A stretch of DNA of 31,117 nt from Chlamydomonas sphaeroides (taxonomy: Eukaryota; Chlorophyta; Chlorophyceae; Chlamydomonadales; Chlamydomonadaceae), in NCBI GenBank assembly GCA_001662425.1, contig BDDC01000918.1:1-31117 (forward strand), read 5' to 3'. Below the pieces are notes generated by a model. It was not told the DNA's origin, searched no databases, and was given only the letters and a program-made list of their open reading frames with translations. The stretch's first letter is position 1. Each line of letters begins with the position of its first letter. Both the position numbers and the translations under genes were made by a program. This document shows, piece by piece, positions 30,681-31,117 of the stretch.

Positions 30681-31117
30681 CCCCAGCGTGACACCGCCCA
30701 GTCAGCAGGAACCCATGCTTGCCCCATGTCATCCCTCCTGCAGACCCTGCCGAGCGAGCCCCGGCTGACGCAAGTGACCCCCTCCGCCATGCTCGCTCCC
30801 TGCCTTGCTTGCCGCTTATCAGTACATACTGTGTCTGGCATAACATGCACTCATAGACAGACGCTTATTATTAGCCGGATGCCATGCATGCTCCTCCCCT
30901 GGTTTTCGGAACAACCATAGCCGAGGTTTTTCGCGAAAGAAGAATGAATGGGGATAGACCTGACTCTCTTACGTTTGCCGAGATTGTTCATAGTGAGGCT
31001 TGACATCGATGCTAGCCACACGAGCGGCTCCGTGGAAGGCAGACCACCGATTCAACCCCCCCCCCCACGGGCCCCTCCCGCCATCAGACGTTGTCGTAAC
31101 CCGAGCGATAGACGAGC
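30681..31117. other. Right-edge region without a gene
   Basis: No supported coding sequence or RNA gene. The only simple feature is a run of nine to ten C near 31058. A gene starting beyond the window could have its upstream region here. Confidence 0.5.

Overview
This is a nuclear segment from a chlamydomonadalean green alga (Chlamydomonas / volvocine type). The evidence is very high GC, short exons split by many GC-rich introns with GTGCGT, GTGAGT or GTGCGC donors and CAG acceptors, TGTAA poly(A) signals, and proline-rich extracellular proteins. There are no operons, CRISPR arrays, phage or insertion-sequence modules. The genome assignment is inference; the gene models rest on splice sites whose reading phases close exactly through every junction I joined.

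Layout. (1) 6383 down to the left edge, minus strand: the 5' half of a CHD1-like chromatin remodeller (acidic N-terminus, two chromodomains, SNF2 ATPase motifs through DEAH; 14 exons, 677 residues, continuing outside the window). (2) 6384-8054: no convincing gene. (3) 11288-8055, minus: a complete 10-exon, 512-residue MFSD6-like major facilitator transporter. (4) 11821-15760, plus, divergent from (3): a secreted protein with three scavenger-receptor cysteine-rich (SRCR) domains and proline-rich linkers, interrupted by a 360-base run of N. (5) 17625-19918, plus: a 7-exon, 415-residue membrane-anchored prolyl 4-hydroxylase. (6) 20529-24835, plus: an 8-exon, 431-residue TFIIH p44/SSL1 subunit. 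(7) 25426-27048, plus: a 7-exon, 193-residue protein I do not recognise. (8) 27049-31117: no supported gene; it holds degenerate repeats, including a 'CCTGGGTTGG' array.

How the genes relate: these look like independently transcribed eukaryotic genes. The one plausible functional link is that the prolyl 4-hydroxylase makes the modification expected on proline-rich wall or surface proteins such as the neighbouring SRCR protein; this is inference. The most unusual observations are structural. Three genes each need one GC-AG intron to keep frame. Two introns of the p44 gene carry tandem copies of the preceding exon end and donor site, and a prolyl-hydroxylase intron has a perfect 32-bp tandem duplication. 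I did not find a clear new multi-gene system.
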